Assembly: GCF_033807715.1 (NCBI RefSeq)
Contig: NC_084591.1
Coordinates: forward strand, 49,995,615 to 50,059,614
Direction of reading: 5' to 3'
Length of the DNA stretch: 64,000 nucleotides
DNA from: Cololabis saira
Taxonomy: Eukaryota > Chordata > Actinopteri > Beloniformes > Belonidae
Shown: in pieces, positions 11,480 through 20,529 of the stretch
How the letters are laid out: every line of letters starts with the position of its first letter
How positions within the stretch are numbered: the stretch's first letter is position 1
Notes under the pieces: model-generated
The model's database searches: none
The model's input: only the letters and a program-made list of their open reading frames with translations
What the model was told of the DNA's origin: nothing
Program-made: the position numbers and the translations under genes

Positions 11480-11806
11480 ACTCCTACGTGGGATCAATAA
11501 AGTTCTTATTTTTGCCATCTGAAAAATTTAAATATATTATATTTGGTGTCTAACTGTTTCCCAAGTATATTAGTGCGTGTGTGAATGAATAAATGATACG
11601 TAAAACGTAAATTTCTTTGTAGAAAGGCGCTTTATGAAAATAAGTCAATTTACTTGTATTAGTTTACAGCGCAGTCTTGAACATCCAATATGGCGGCGAC
11701 GGTGACGTATCGCAGCAGCAGCAAGAACACTCGATGCGGCGTCTACGTATATATGTCTGTGTTTTCTAACTGCTAGATTCTTTGAGAGTGTGGGCCGGGG
11801 ACTCAC

Positions 11807-12014
11807 TGTTGGTGAGCCGGTAGGTTTTAGCGTTAGCTCGGAGCCAGCTGATGGCCAGGTGAGCAGATTCCTTCATGACGTCCCCCAGCTGCCCCGTCAG
11901 GGTCAGCTGGCCGTCCCCCTCCGCCCGGCTGGCCTCCACGAACATGATCTCCCCCCCCAGGGGCGTCCAGGCCAGGCCCAGGGCCACGCCGGGCAGCGTG
12001 AGCCGCTCAGACAC
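11807..12014 (-). CDS. lonp2: lonp2 exon (start of the protease domain)
   Basis: This exon encodes the N-terminal part of the Lon proteolytic domain: [20 protein letters not shown], then [19 protein letters not shown], then [18 protein letters not shown]. These stretches surround the substrate groove and are among the most conserved in the family. The acceptor is CTGGCAG|GTG (phase 0). The donor is AACA|GTGAGT, leaving one base that pairs with TG from the next exon. An alternative GT four bases further in would break the frame with the next exon, so this junction is preferred. Confidence 0.95.
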
Positions 12015-12340
12015 CTGCCAGCACACAACCAGTAAAATATCTTCATTACATGTGCAAAAAGCAGTAGGAAGAAGTGTAAACTTATTTAAACCTACCCCCA
12101 TTCACTAATCATTTATTAACATGTATTTATAATAACGAACTATACTATAATTAAACTCACACACTTACCAATGCATACATACACATAGTTGAATATTTCT
12201 ATATACTTTTACACACATGCCCATATAAATATTTATATAAATATACTTATTTACACCATACTATCTCTATATTAACTCCATCTGCTCTATATCTATATAT
12301 ATCTACATACACACATACACCCATACATATACATACTGTA
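12015..12340. other. lonp2 intron segment, AT-rich
   Basis: TATA and CATACA-rich simple sequence that leads up to the TA target of the Tc1 element. No gene is seen. Confidence 0.6.
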
Positions 12341-13946
12341 CAGTGGGGAGAACAAGTATTTGATACACTGCCGATTTTGCAGGTTTTCCCAATTGAAAAG
12401 CATGTAGAAGTCTGTAATTTTTATCATAGGTACTCTTCAACTGTGAGTGATGGAATCTAAAAAAAAATCCAGAAAATCACATTGTATGCTTTTTAAGTAA
12501 TTAATTTGCATTTTATTGCATGACATAAGTATTTGATCACCTGTCAACCAGTAAGACTTCCGGCTCTCACAGACCTGTTAGTTCTTCTTTAAGAAGCCCT
12601 CCTGTTCTCCACTCATTACCTGTATTAACTGCACCTGTTTGAACTCGTTACCTGTATAAAAGACACCTGTCCACACACTCAATCAAACAAACTCCAACCT
12701 CTCCACAATGGCCAAGACCAGAGAGCTGTGTAAGGACATCAGGGATAAAATTGTAGACCTGCACAAGGCTGGGATGGGCTACAGGACAATAGGCAAGCAG
12801 CTTGGTGAGAAGGCAACAACTGTTGGCGCAATTATTAGAAAATGGAAGAAGTTCAAGATGACGGTTAATCTCCCTCGGTCTGGGGCTCCATGCAAAATCT
12901 CACCTCGTGGGGCATCAATGATCATGAGGAAGGTGAGGGATCAGCCCAGAACTACACGACAGGACCTGGTCAATGACCTGAAGAGAGCTGGGACCACAGT
13001 CTCAAAGAAAACCATTAGTAACACACTACGCCGTCATGGATTAAAATCCTGCAGCGCACGCAAGGTCCCCCTGCTCAAGCCAGTGCATGTCAAGGCCCGT
13101 CTGAAGTTTGCCAATGACCATCTGGATGATCCAGAGGAGGAATGGGAGAAGGTCCTGTGGTCTGATGAGACTAAAATAGAGCTTTTTGGTCTAAACTCCA
13201 TTCGCCGTGTTTGGAGGAAGAAGAAGGATGAGTACAACCCCAAGAACACCATCCCAACCGTGAAGCATGGAGGTGGAAACATCATTCTTTGGGGATGCTT
13301 TTCTGCAAAGGGGACAGGACGACTGCACCGTATTGAGGGGAGGATGGATGGGGCCATGTATCGCGAGATCTTGGCCAACAACCTCCTTCCCTCAGTAAGA
13401 GCATTGAAGATGGGTCGTGGCTGGGTCTTCCAGCATGACAACGACCCGAAACACACAGCCAGGGCAACTAAGGAGTGGCTCCGTAAGAAGCATTTCAAGG
13501 TCCTGGAGTGGCCTAGCCAGTCTCCAGACCTGAACCCAATAGAAGATCTTTGGAGGGAGCTGAAAGTCCGTATTGCCCAGCAACAGCCCTGAAACCTGAA
13601 GGATCTGGAGAAGATCTGTATGGAGGAGTGGGCCAAAATCCCTGCTGCAGTGTGTGCAAACCTGGTCAAGAACTACAGGAAAGGTCTGATCTCTGTAATT
13701 GCAAACAAAGGTTTCTGTACCAAATATTAAGTTCTGTTTTTCTGATGTATCAAATACTTATGTCATGCAATAAAATGCAAATGAATTACTTAAAAATCAT
13801 ACAATGTGATTTTCTGGATTTTTTTTTTAGATTCCATCACTCACAGTTGAAGAGTACATATGATAAAAATTACAGACTTCTACATGCTTTTCAAGTGGGA
13901 AAACCTGCAAAATCGGCAGTGTATCAAATACTTGTTTTCCCCACTG
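12341..13946 (+). mobile_element. Complete Tc1-like transposon
   Basis: A 1606 bp element is flanked by TA on both sides (12339-12340 and 13947-13948). It begins CAGTGGGGAGAACAAGTATT and ends with the inverse, AATACTTG...CCCCACTG. The terminal inverted repeats run about 210 bp and contain a second inner copy of the AAGTATTTGAT motif, as in IR/DR-type Tc1 elements. It holds one transposase frame with a single premature stop. It lies in the lonp2 intron between the exons at 11807-12014 and 15569-15654. Confidence 0.95.
12708..13730 (+). pseudogene. Tc1-like transposase with one nonsense codon
   Basis: The frame starts at ATG 12708, the first Met after the left terminal repeat, and would span 340 codons ending in TAA at 13728-13730. 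Only codon 295 (TGA at 13590-13592) interrupts it. The paired DNA-binding domain covers residues 1-110, with [20 protein letters not shown] and, in the second subdomain, [13 protein letters not shown]. The DDE catalytic residues are all present: Asp153 in WSDETK, Asp244 in HDNDPKHT and Glu279 in [11 protein letters not shown]. The spacing matches DD34E Tc1 transposases. The stop removes the last 46 residues, so the copy is probably inactive, though it is otherwise close to intact and therefore fairly young. Confidence 0.95.
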
Positions 13947-13974
13947 TACATACATCATACATATATATATATAT

Positions 13975-14960
13975 ATATACAGTACTCCAGTTGTAAAAAA
14001 AACCCAGGGGGATGTTGGATTTTATCATATGGGGACAGATAATTTGTGCTGATTACAAATAATATAATAAATTACAAATAATAGCACTGACCAAAACACC
14101 TGCAGAAATACTGCAGGAATGACATAGCAGCAGTTAAATGCAGCCTTCTGTAAGCTTTAAATATCCACTGGGCTTACATCAAATACATCAAAACACAACA
14201 ATAAAAAACACTTTTCTGAACTTATCAATATGACTCTGTCCTTCACAGGATAAGTAAAATGGATCACTGCAAAAAAACTCAACATGGAGTGGAGTTTGCA
14301 TGTTCTCCCTGTGTTCCCCTGGGTAGCTAATGTGAGCTACCCTCACAAAAACATGCAACAGTCCTGGGCTACACATGCCCCCTCTGACCAACCGGGGCGC
14401 CAGATGGGGTGGGGAGGATCTGGCCGGAATAACGTGATCCTTCCACGCGCTACGTTCGGCCGGAGAATCCCCACCCTGTCTGGTGAAAAGAAGCGGTCCA
14501 TCACTCCTCAGGAATAGAAGGAGACCTGAGCCTAGTGTAGGGCCCTCCTTGGGTTGGCAGAGGGGAGCAATGCCCAGGACTGTCTAGGTATGAGCACTGG
14601 GTGATAAAATGGGGAAACAATCAGGGATAAAAAAAAGTAAAAAAAAAAAAAAAAACTCAAAATCTTAACAAGAATATTTGTCTTATTTCTAGTTAAAATG
14701 TCTCATTTTAGTAAAAAGAAATCTCATTAAACTTAAAACAAGACTCATCACTGGAAAAAACAACAATTTTCACCTGTTTCAAGTAAATTTTCACTTGAAA
14801 TAAGTAGAAAAATCTGCCATTTCTTTGCTTGTAATGAGAAGATAAATCTTGTCCCACTGGCAGATTTTCCTAATTATTTGAAAATTTACTTGAAACAGGT
14901 GAAAATTGTCAAATAAGTTATTTTTCTGGTGTTATTTTCTGGTGATGACTAAATGTTGAA
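13975..14960 (+). mobile_element. Interspersed repeat shared with 24174-24860
   Basis: The block from CTCCAGTTGTAAAAA to the GGTGATGACT region recurs at 24174-24860, with shared words GGATTTTATCATATGGGGAC and GATCACTGCAAAAA. The later CACCTGTTTCAAGTAAATTT part also recurs in reverse at 54340-54420. It looks like one or two hAT-type non-autonomous elements. This copy is split by a retroposed insert at about 14283-14655. Confidence 0.65.
14283..14655 (+). mobile_element. Short retroposon with poly(A) end
   Basis: About 370 bp that is absent from the matching copy at 24470. It starts near CATGGAGTGGAGTTTGCATG and ends in an A-run at 14639-14656. Host words AAAAACTCAA flank both sides, which fits a target duplication made by LINE-type integration. 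It has no open frame of note. It may be a SINE or a LINE 3' end. Confidence 0.6.
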
Positions 14961-15076
14961 ATAGCAGTAAAACCACATTCATTGATGAAGGATGAAGGAT
15001 GCCATCCCCTCATCCCCCCTCAACTCCAGTACTGAATATATACATACACACATATATATATACACACACACATATA

Positions 15077-15364
15077 TTCCTTCCTTCCTTCCTTCCTTCC
15101 TTCCTTCCTTCCTTCCTTCCTTCCTTCCTTCCTTCCTTCCTTCCTTCCTTCCTTCCTTCCTTCCTTCCTTCCTTCCTTCCTTCCTTCCTTCCTTCCTTCC
15201 TTCCTTCCTTCCTTCCTTCCTTCCTTCCTTCCTTCCTTCCTTCCTTCCTTCCTTCCTTCCTTCCTTCCTCCCTCCCTCCCTCCCTCCCTCCCTCCCTCCC
15301 TCCCTCCCTCCCTCCCTCCCTCCCTCCCTCCCTCCCTCCCTCCCTCCCTCCCTCCCTCCCTCCC
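15077..15364. repeat. (TTCC)n then (TCCC)n microsatellite
   Basis: About 48 TTCC units (15077-15268) pass directly into about 24 TCCC units (15269-15364). The array ends against GACCCGAGGACAGCTCAAGG and GTTAA. Long Pro/Ser/Leu or Gly/Arg/Glu frames here are artefacts. Confidence 0.98.
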
Positions 15365-15568
15365 TCGACCCGAGGACAGCTCAAGGGTTAAGAGCTTCCC
15401 CAACTCTCCCTCTCTGAGCAGGAAGTGTGAGGTCTCTCCCATGCTGACGCCTCTGGGGAACATGGACAGAAACCTTCCATGCACTTGTGTACCAGATCCT
15501 GCCCTCAGGCTTCTGAGCAAGGCAGCTCTTGAGAAGCTGCCCTGGGGCCTGGTCCTGCGTCCTCCTAC

Positions 15569-15654
15569 CTCCATCTCAAACAGCGGCGGTCCCAGGATGT
15601 CCTTCAGGGCGCTGAGGTCGATCACGATGGGCATCTCTGGGGGCGTGGCCTTGT
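15569..15654 (-). CDS. lonp2: lonp2 exon (linker to protease domain)
   Basis: A short exon that completes an Asp codon and then encodes KATPPEMPIVIDLSALKDIL and GPPLFEME. This is the conserved stretch joining the AAA+ helical domain to the protease domain. The acceptor is TCCCAG|AC and the donor GAG|GTAGGA (phase 0). The two flanking phases agree, but the linker between VAEG in the previous exon and PPEMPI here is about 15 residues, roughly half the human length as remembered. The difference could be real, or a small in-phase exon could be missed in the 14.7 kb intron. Confidence 0.93.
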
Positions 15655-15822
15655 CTGGGAACACACACCAATATGTGCTTTAATATGTTTCCTTTTAAAT
15701 TTAATTAAATTCATTGATGGCAACCAACAAAACAGTGTGCAGTCACTGATTAAAATGTTGTCTCTTGTACATATTCACAAAAGATCATTTTATGCTAATT
15801 AAAAGTTCAAAAGGTTAGTTAA

Positions 15823-16687
15823 AGGGAAAGTTCCGTTTTTTACAACCTGGACATTATTTCTGGCATTTTTTATGGTCGTATACTCACCCAGAAAAGTTTG
15901 GTGTCATTTGGAGTCCTTCGGAAGATATTAGGGGTTTTTTTGCGAGCCTCTTCTCCATATAACGGTAGTGAACGGGGCACAGCGGGACACAGACGATGCA
16001 GCGTCTAAATAACACATGATTGCCGCGAAACTCGTTCATTTCTTTTATGAATCACTAGATCTGCTTCCAGGACCTGTTGTCTACATCCGGGGCCATGTGT
16101 GTAACAAATAAATCAGTTTGTAAACAAGACCTCTGAACTCATGACGTCATCTCTGTGCGCGCATCCCAGACACAGCTCTGTGTACAGCTGGAGTTCACTA
16201 CTGTTAGTTTACTGATAGTTATTTGAAACATGTCTGAATATTTGTCAAATTCTGAGGTTGTGGACGACGACTTTGAATATGATGGACGTCCTTACCGTTT
16301 TGAGCCAGAGTATACGGCTGAAGAGCTCACTGAACGGAGGACAGAGTGCGCGCACAGAGATGACGTCATGCAGGTCAGAGGTCTTGTTTACAGACTCATT
16401 TCCTTGTTACACACACAGCCCCGGATGTAGACAACAGGTCCTGGAAGCAGATCTAGTGATTCATAAAATAAATGAACGAGTTTCGCGGCAATAATGTGTT
16501 ATTTAGACGCTGCATCGTCTGTGTCCCGCTGTGCCCCGTTCACTACCATTATATGGAGAAGCGGCTCGCACAAAACTCCTAATATCTTCCGAAGGACTCC
16601 AAATGACACCAAACTTTTCTGGGTGAGTATACAACCATAAAAAATGCCAGAAATAAGGTCCAGGTTGTAAAAAACTGAACTTTCCCT
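15823..16687. mobile_element. TTAA-flanked DNA element with long inverted repeats
   Basis: An 865 bp element lies between two TTAA sites (15819-15822 and 16688-16691). It starts AGGGAAAGTTCCGTTTTTTA and ends with the inverse. The arms are mirror images for about 330 bp each, sharing GGAGTCCTTCGGAAGATATT and GCGTCTAAATAACACA-type blocks. The central about 200 bp is single-copy and carries the start of a reading frame. TTAA targets suggest piggyBac-like mobilisation, but the CCC-type piggyBac termini are not obvious. Confidence 0.8.
16230..16430 (+). CDS. Small frame in the inverted-repeat element, N-terminal remnant
   Basis: A 66-codon frame begins MSEYLSNSEVVDDDFEYDG and continues RPYRFEPEYTAEELTERR. 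It is acidic and has a defined composition unlike the surrounding repeats. It runs on into the right inverted arm, where the remaining residues are probably not native. From memory, similar Asp/Glu-rich starts with a PYxFEPxxT motif precede P2X7 C-terminal-like or transposon-linked proteins in fish; this was not checked. Most likely it is the first exon of a gene captured by, or belonging to, the parent autonomous transposon. No promoter is recognised. Confidence 0.4.
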   Translation: MSEYLSNSEVVDDDFEYDGRPYRFEPEYTAEELTERRTECAHRDDVMQVRGLVYRLISLLHTQPRM

Positions 16688-16826
16688 TTAAGGCAGGCCT
16701 CAACTGCAGGTGCTTTTCAAAGCTGAACCACTTTCAGAGATCTGGGAGATCACAGACATCAGGAGACGACATGATAATCATCTGAACACATGATGATTCA
16801 GTCACGCTCTGCTGCTTAAAGTAGCG

Positions 16827-17065
16827 TGTGGCAGGGCGAGTGCCACGGGGGCCCGACCGAAGGATGGAGAGACACGGAGTTTCGTGCAGACCCTTTATTT
16901 GTCACAAAACGCCACACACAGTGCAGAAGCACCTCACGCCAGCAGCTCCTCCGAACCCTCCGCTGCTGTCCAGCTCCCTTATAAGGCAGGCAGGGTGGAG
17001 AGCGCGCCACTCAGGTTGATGGGACACAGGTGCGCGTGTCCCATCCACCTCTCCACCCTGCCACA
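16827..17065 (-). repeat. 3' LTR of copy A
   Basis: A 239 bp terminal repeat (TGTGGCAGGG...CTGCCACA on either strand). Its short terminal inverted repeat TGTGGCAGGG/CCCTGCCACA is conserved between LTRs. Confidence 0.93.
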
Positions 17066-17840
17066 CACCCCCAACGCCAACCTCGAGCCGGGTCCATCCG
17101 GCCGAGCCTACTCCCACCCCGCCCCCTCGGAGCGGGAGAGGAAGCCCGGAACCTCCCGGGCCTTCCTGGTCGGGGGGTCGTCCCCGGCGTCGGCCTGACC
17201 TGCGGTACGGTCGCGGGGGTCGCCCCCGGCGTCGGCCCGCCCGCCGTGGAAGACGCTCCTGGGGCCGGGCCCATGGTGGCCCCGGGCCAAACGGTGGCCC
17301 CGGGCCAAACGGTGCGTCCAGGACCGCCTCCCCCTCCGTGACGCAGCCCTGCGCGGGCTGCTGGTCCGCCTCCAGGACCGCCTCTTCCCCCACACTCTGC
17401 TCTGGCCGCAGGTCCGGCCCCGTCTCCGCGGGACCCGCCGTCGCGGGCAGCTGCGCCTCCGCAGCCGCCTCCCCCGCCAACTCCGCCTCCGTCTCCGCCT
17501 CCGTCCCAGGAGCCGTCGCCTGGCGGCCCGCAGCTTCTGCCTCACGGCGGGTCGGCTGCGGCGCCGCCAGCGCTGCCGCGGTGAACCTCAGACGGGGTGC
17601 AGGGATGGGTCGCTCCGCGGGTCCCGCCGCCTCGGGAGCCGTCGCTTGGCGGCCCGCAGCTTCTGCCTCTCGGCCTGTCAGCTGCGGCGCCACCCGCTCC
17701 TCCCGCGCTGCTGGCGCAGGGGTGGGTCTCCCCGCGGCCACGAGCGCTTCCATCGCGGCCAGCTGCCGCTCGCCCTGGTCCCGGAAGACGGCTGTCATGC
17801 CCGCCATGGCCTGGGCGAGCACGTCCAGGGCCCGCTCCAT
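16902..17840 (-). CDS. Ala/Pro/Arg-rich AT-hook protein of LTR copy A
   Basis: A 312-residue frame begins at ATG 17840 (MERALDVLAQAM), 24 bp after the primer site, and ends inside the 3' LTR. Residues 1-35 look helical (MTAVFRDQGERQLAAMEALV). Two copies of REAEAAGRQATAP lie at about 57-70 and 99-111. An acidic middle follows, and then a basic segment with two GRRRGRPP motifs (about 203-209 and 217-223), matching the AT-hook core RGRP. The last about 55 residues are LTR-encoded. Copy B at 46220 encodes the same order of segments. Its place suggests a Gag-like or accessory protein, but no CCHC knuckle or known Gag fold is visible. Function unknown. Confidence 0.6.
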   Translation of the reverse strand: MERALDVLAQAMAGMTAVFRDQGERQLAAMEALVAAGRPTPAPAAREERVAPQLTGREAEAAGRQATAPEAAGPAERPIPAPRLRFTAAALAAPQPTRREAEAAGRQATAPGTEAETEAELAGEAAAEAQLPATAGPAETGPDLRPEQSVGEEAVLEADQQPAQGCVTEGEAVLDAPFGPGPPFGPGPPWARPQERLPRRAGRRRGRPPRPYRRSGRRRGRPPDQEGPGGSGLPLPLRGGGVGVGSAGWTRLEVGVGGVWQGGEVDGTRAPVSHQPEWRALHPACLIRELDSSGGFGGAAGVRCFCTVCGVL

Positions 17841-17863
17841 GCCTCTCTCGTCCGTCCTTCGAA

Positions 17864-17881
17864 GCCCCACGTTGGGCGCCA
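17864..17881 (-). other. Primer-binding site, tRNA-Lys type
   Basis: On the minus strand TGGCGCCCAACGTGGGGC follows the 5' LTR after two bases. It is complementary to the 3' end of vertebrate tRNA-Lys (the CTT-decoding type) as remembered, with no mismatch over 18 bases. This fixes the element's orientation. Confidence 0.88.
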
Positions 17882-17883
17882 GA

Positions 17884-18122
17884 TGTGGCAGGGCGAGTGC
17901 CACGGGGGCCCGACCGAAGGATGGAGAGACACGGAGTTACGTGCAGACCCTTTATTTGTCACAAAACACCACACACAGTGCAGAAGCACCTCACGCCAGC
18001 AGCTCCTCCGAACCCTCCGCTGCTGTCCAGCTCCCTTATAAGGCAGGCAGGGTGGAGAGCGCGCCACTCAGGTTGATGGGACACAGGTGCGCGTGTCCCA
18101 TCCACCTCTCCACCCTGCCACA
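17884..18122 (-). repeat. 5' LTR of copy A
   Basis: A 239 bp terminal repeat that differs from the other LTR at two sites (TTTCG/TTACG and AACGCC/AACACC). On the minus strand it contains ACAAATAAAGGGTCTGCACG, so a possible poly(A) signal AATAAA sits where it should. Confidence 0.93.
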
Positions 18123-18165
18123 TAGCGATTTCACAGCACCAGATCTACAGGCACAAGATCACATA

Positions 18166-18868
18166 TGGCGCTTTTCCACTTGTACCTACTCAGCTCGACT
18201 CTCCTCCACTCGGCCTGGTGCTTTCCCACTAGGGCTCTAACGTGCCAAGTAGATACTTTTCTGTAACTATTCTGCTGAGGTTCTAAGCTGCTGAGTCGGT
18301 TGTATCTGACATCACCACACTACAGGCCACCGATTGGTCGGGGGGTTGGAGTCAGACGTCTGAGTCAGGAGGAGGAAATCAGAGAAAGAGACTCTGACGG
18401 ATTCTGGTTCATTTTATTCACCCAGCAATGGCAGCAAAAGTCTGTTCTGGTCCAACTCTGAGGGTCAGATGTTCATAAACCTGGTGCTGAGGAGAGAATT
18501 AAAAAGGGATCTAGATGGACGATAAGGAACGACCAGATCTACCAGGAGCTCTGTCTCTTCATAGCTGCTCACGGCTCCAGCTGACTTTTCAGCAGCACAG
18601 AGACAAACTAACAAAAAAAAAGCGTCACCGCTTGAAGTTTCTTTCACTCTCATTTTTTAAATTGATATTGAACACAAGCCACAGATCCAGCAGCACATCT
18701 ATCATCTCCTCCAGGTTCTACATCTTTAGATCGTTTAGATCACACAATCAAATACGTCACAGCAGCTTCACTTCAACCTCCTACTTCTGATCCAGGTGCT
18801 GAATTGTTATGGAAAAGAAACTTGGCCAAGTTGAGTCGAGCTGAGTAGGTACTAGTGTAAAAGTGCCA
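18166..18868. mobile_element. TGGCGCTTTTCCAC-family DNA transposon, full copy
   Basis: A 703 bp element starts TGGCGCTTTTCCACTTGTAC and ends with the inverse GTACTAGTGTAAAAGTGCCA. The ends continue as imperfect inverted repeats (CTACTCAGCTCGACTC). No transposase is encoded. Fragments of the same family occur at 3850-4092, 50543-50861 and 62203-62390. Confidence 0.8.
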
Positions 18869-19240
18869 TAATATTATTCTCTGCTGCTATAGATGTTAAA
18901 GCTACTGGTGGATAAGCGTTTAGGGCCTGTGGTTTAGATGTTTTGGGGACAGGCACTATGAGAGAAGATTTCCAGGTTCTAGGAACCCAGGATGTTTGAA
19001 GAGAAATGTTCAGTGATGAGTTAGTAGGTGTGTAGGTGTGTTAGTAATCTAGTTAGTCCCGTGTGTAGGTGTGAGTCTGCCAGGGCGGTGGCAGCACAAC
19101 GCTGATTCCTATGGGTCACACGCTCTGGGAAATTAAAGTCAGGTGGTGAGGATTCATATGGATGATTGAATGTGTCTTATTTGTTCAAGGGTCCGTGTGT
19201 TTTTGCTGCATCAGGGTGCAACTCTCCCGTGTGTCTAGAC
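18869..19240. other. lonp2 intron segment without a recognised gene
   Basis: Nothing supported except a few short GTGTAGGTGTG repeats near 19030-19070. Confidence 0.55.
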
Positions 19241-19733
19241 CAGGGGTCTCAACCCGCGGCTCTAGAGCCGCATGCAGCTCTTTAGCGCCGCCCTAGTGGC
19301 TCCTGGAGCTTTTTCAAAAATGTTTGACCTTTTTTTTCTTCTTATTTTTCTTCCTTTTTCCTTACCTTTTTAATCTCGACATTTCGACTTTTTTCTTGAA
19401 ATTTTGACTTTTTTTTCTCGACATTTCAGCTTTTTTCTCAACATTTTGGCTTTTTTTCTCGACATTTCGGCTTTTTTCTCAACATTTTGACTTTTTTCTC
19501 GACATTTCGGCTTTTTTCTCGACATTTCAACTTTTTTATCAACATTTCGACTTTTTTCTCAACATTTTGACTTTTTTCTCGACATTTCAACTTTTTTCCT
19601 CAACATTTTGATTTTTTTCTCGACATTTTGCCTTTCGCCCTTTGCCTTCATTCTAAGGCTTATACAAGACATATTTGTTTTTTGTGTTTTTGGTCCAATA
19701 TGGCTCTAAAACATGTTGGGTTGCTGACCCCTG
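19241..19733. mobile_element. hAT-type non-autonomous element
   Basis: A 493 bp element begins CAGGGGTCTCAACCCGCGGC and ends GGGTTGCTGACCCCTG. A perfect 8 bp duplication GTCTAGAC lies at 19233-19240 and 19734-19741. The interior carries about ten tandem copies of a roughly 25 bp TCGACATTTCGACTTTTTTC unit. The 8 bp duplication and CAGGGGT ends fit the hAT superfamily. Confidence 0.92.
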
Positions 19734-20161
19734 GTCTAGACTTAGAGCACACGTGGACAAGATACGGGATCACTTCCTCCCCACCTTGTCAAACTTTCTC
19801 ATGAATTATTTAAAAAATCTGTGAAACACATTTTACTATATCAATAGCTTAATAATATGATGTAAACTTCTACTTACTCACATTTGTCTTTTTTCCTAAT
19901 TTCTATACAGTATTTTAGTTTTTTCTTTCTTTCCTTTGTCTTTTCAATTTTTTTGGCTACCGGTATGTACTTTTTTCTTTTCTTTGTGTGTGTGCTAGTG
20001 TGCAGTGTGTGAGCGTGCTGTGTGCAGGAGTGTATGTGCTTGTGGCGTGTGTGTGCTGCGTATGATATGCATTTCTGTCCATGATAATGTCCATTTTTAT
20101 GCTCATTTAAGGAAGTCCTCTTGTCAAGCCCTAGAGGGTTTTTTGGACCTCCTTGCACAGA
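19734..20161. other. lonp2 intron segment without a recognised gene
   Basis: T-rich and GTGTGTG-type simple sequence only. Confidence 0.55.
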
Positions 20162-20529
20162 CAGGACTGTCTCAGAAAATTTGAATATTGTGATAAAGTT
20201 CTTTTTTTTCCTGTAATGCAATTAAAAAAACAAAAATGTCATACATTCTGGATTCATTACAAATCAACTGAAATATTGCAAGCCTTTTATTATTTTAATA
20301 TTTCTGATTATGGCTTACAGTTTAAGATTAAGATTCCCAGAATATTCTAATTTTTTGAGATAGGATATTTGAGTTTTCTTAAACTGTAAGCCATGATCAG
20401 CAATATTAAAATAATAAAAGGCTTGCAATATTTCAGTTGATTTGTAATGAATCCAGAATGTATGACATTGCTGTTTTTGTAATTGCATTACAGAAAATCA
20501 CAATATTCTAATTTTCTGAGACAGTCCTG
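20162..20529. mobile_element. Palindromic Tc1/mariner MITE, copy 1
   Basis: A 368 bp near-perfect palindrome starts CAGGACTGTCTCAGAAAATT and ends with the inverse next to TA. Its arms share GACATTxxTGTTTTT-type and GATTCATTACAAATCAAC blocks. It has no coding capacity. A second copy of the same length lies at 48665-49032. Confidence 0.9.

Larger units (their letters stand above)
16827..18122 (-). mobile_element. Small LTR retrotransposon, copy A
   Basis: A 1296 bp element has two 239 bp LTRs that start TG and end CA, and a TAGCG duplication at 16822-16826 and 18123-18127. Read on the minus strand, the order is LTR, a primer-binding site, an 818 bp interior with one long frame, then LTR. The two LTRs differ at only two positions that I can see, so the insertion is young. 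There are no protease, reverse transcriptase or integrase motifs, so it must move with borrowed enzymes. It lies in a lonp2 intron, same strand as the gene. Confidence 0.93.

Noticed and set aside
15010..15664. 214-codon Gly/Arg/Glu-rich frame that runs into lonp2 coding sequence
   Set aside because: Only 15569-15654 is a real exon. The rest is intron plus a tetranucleotide microsatellite.
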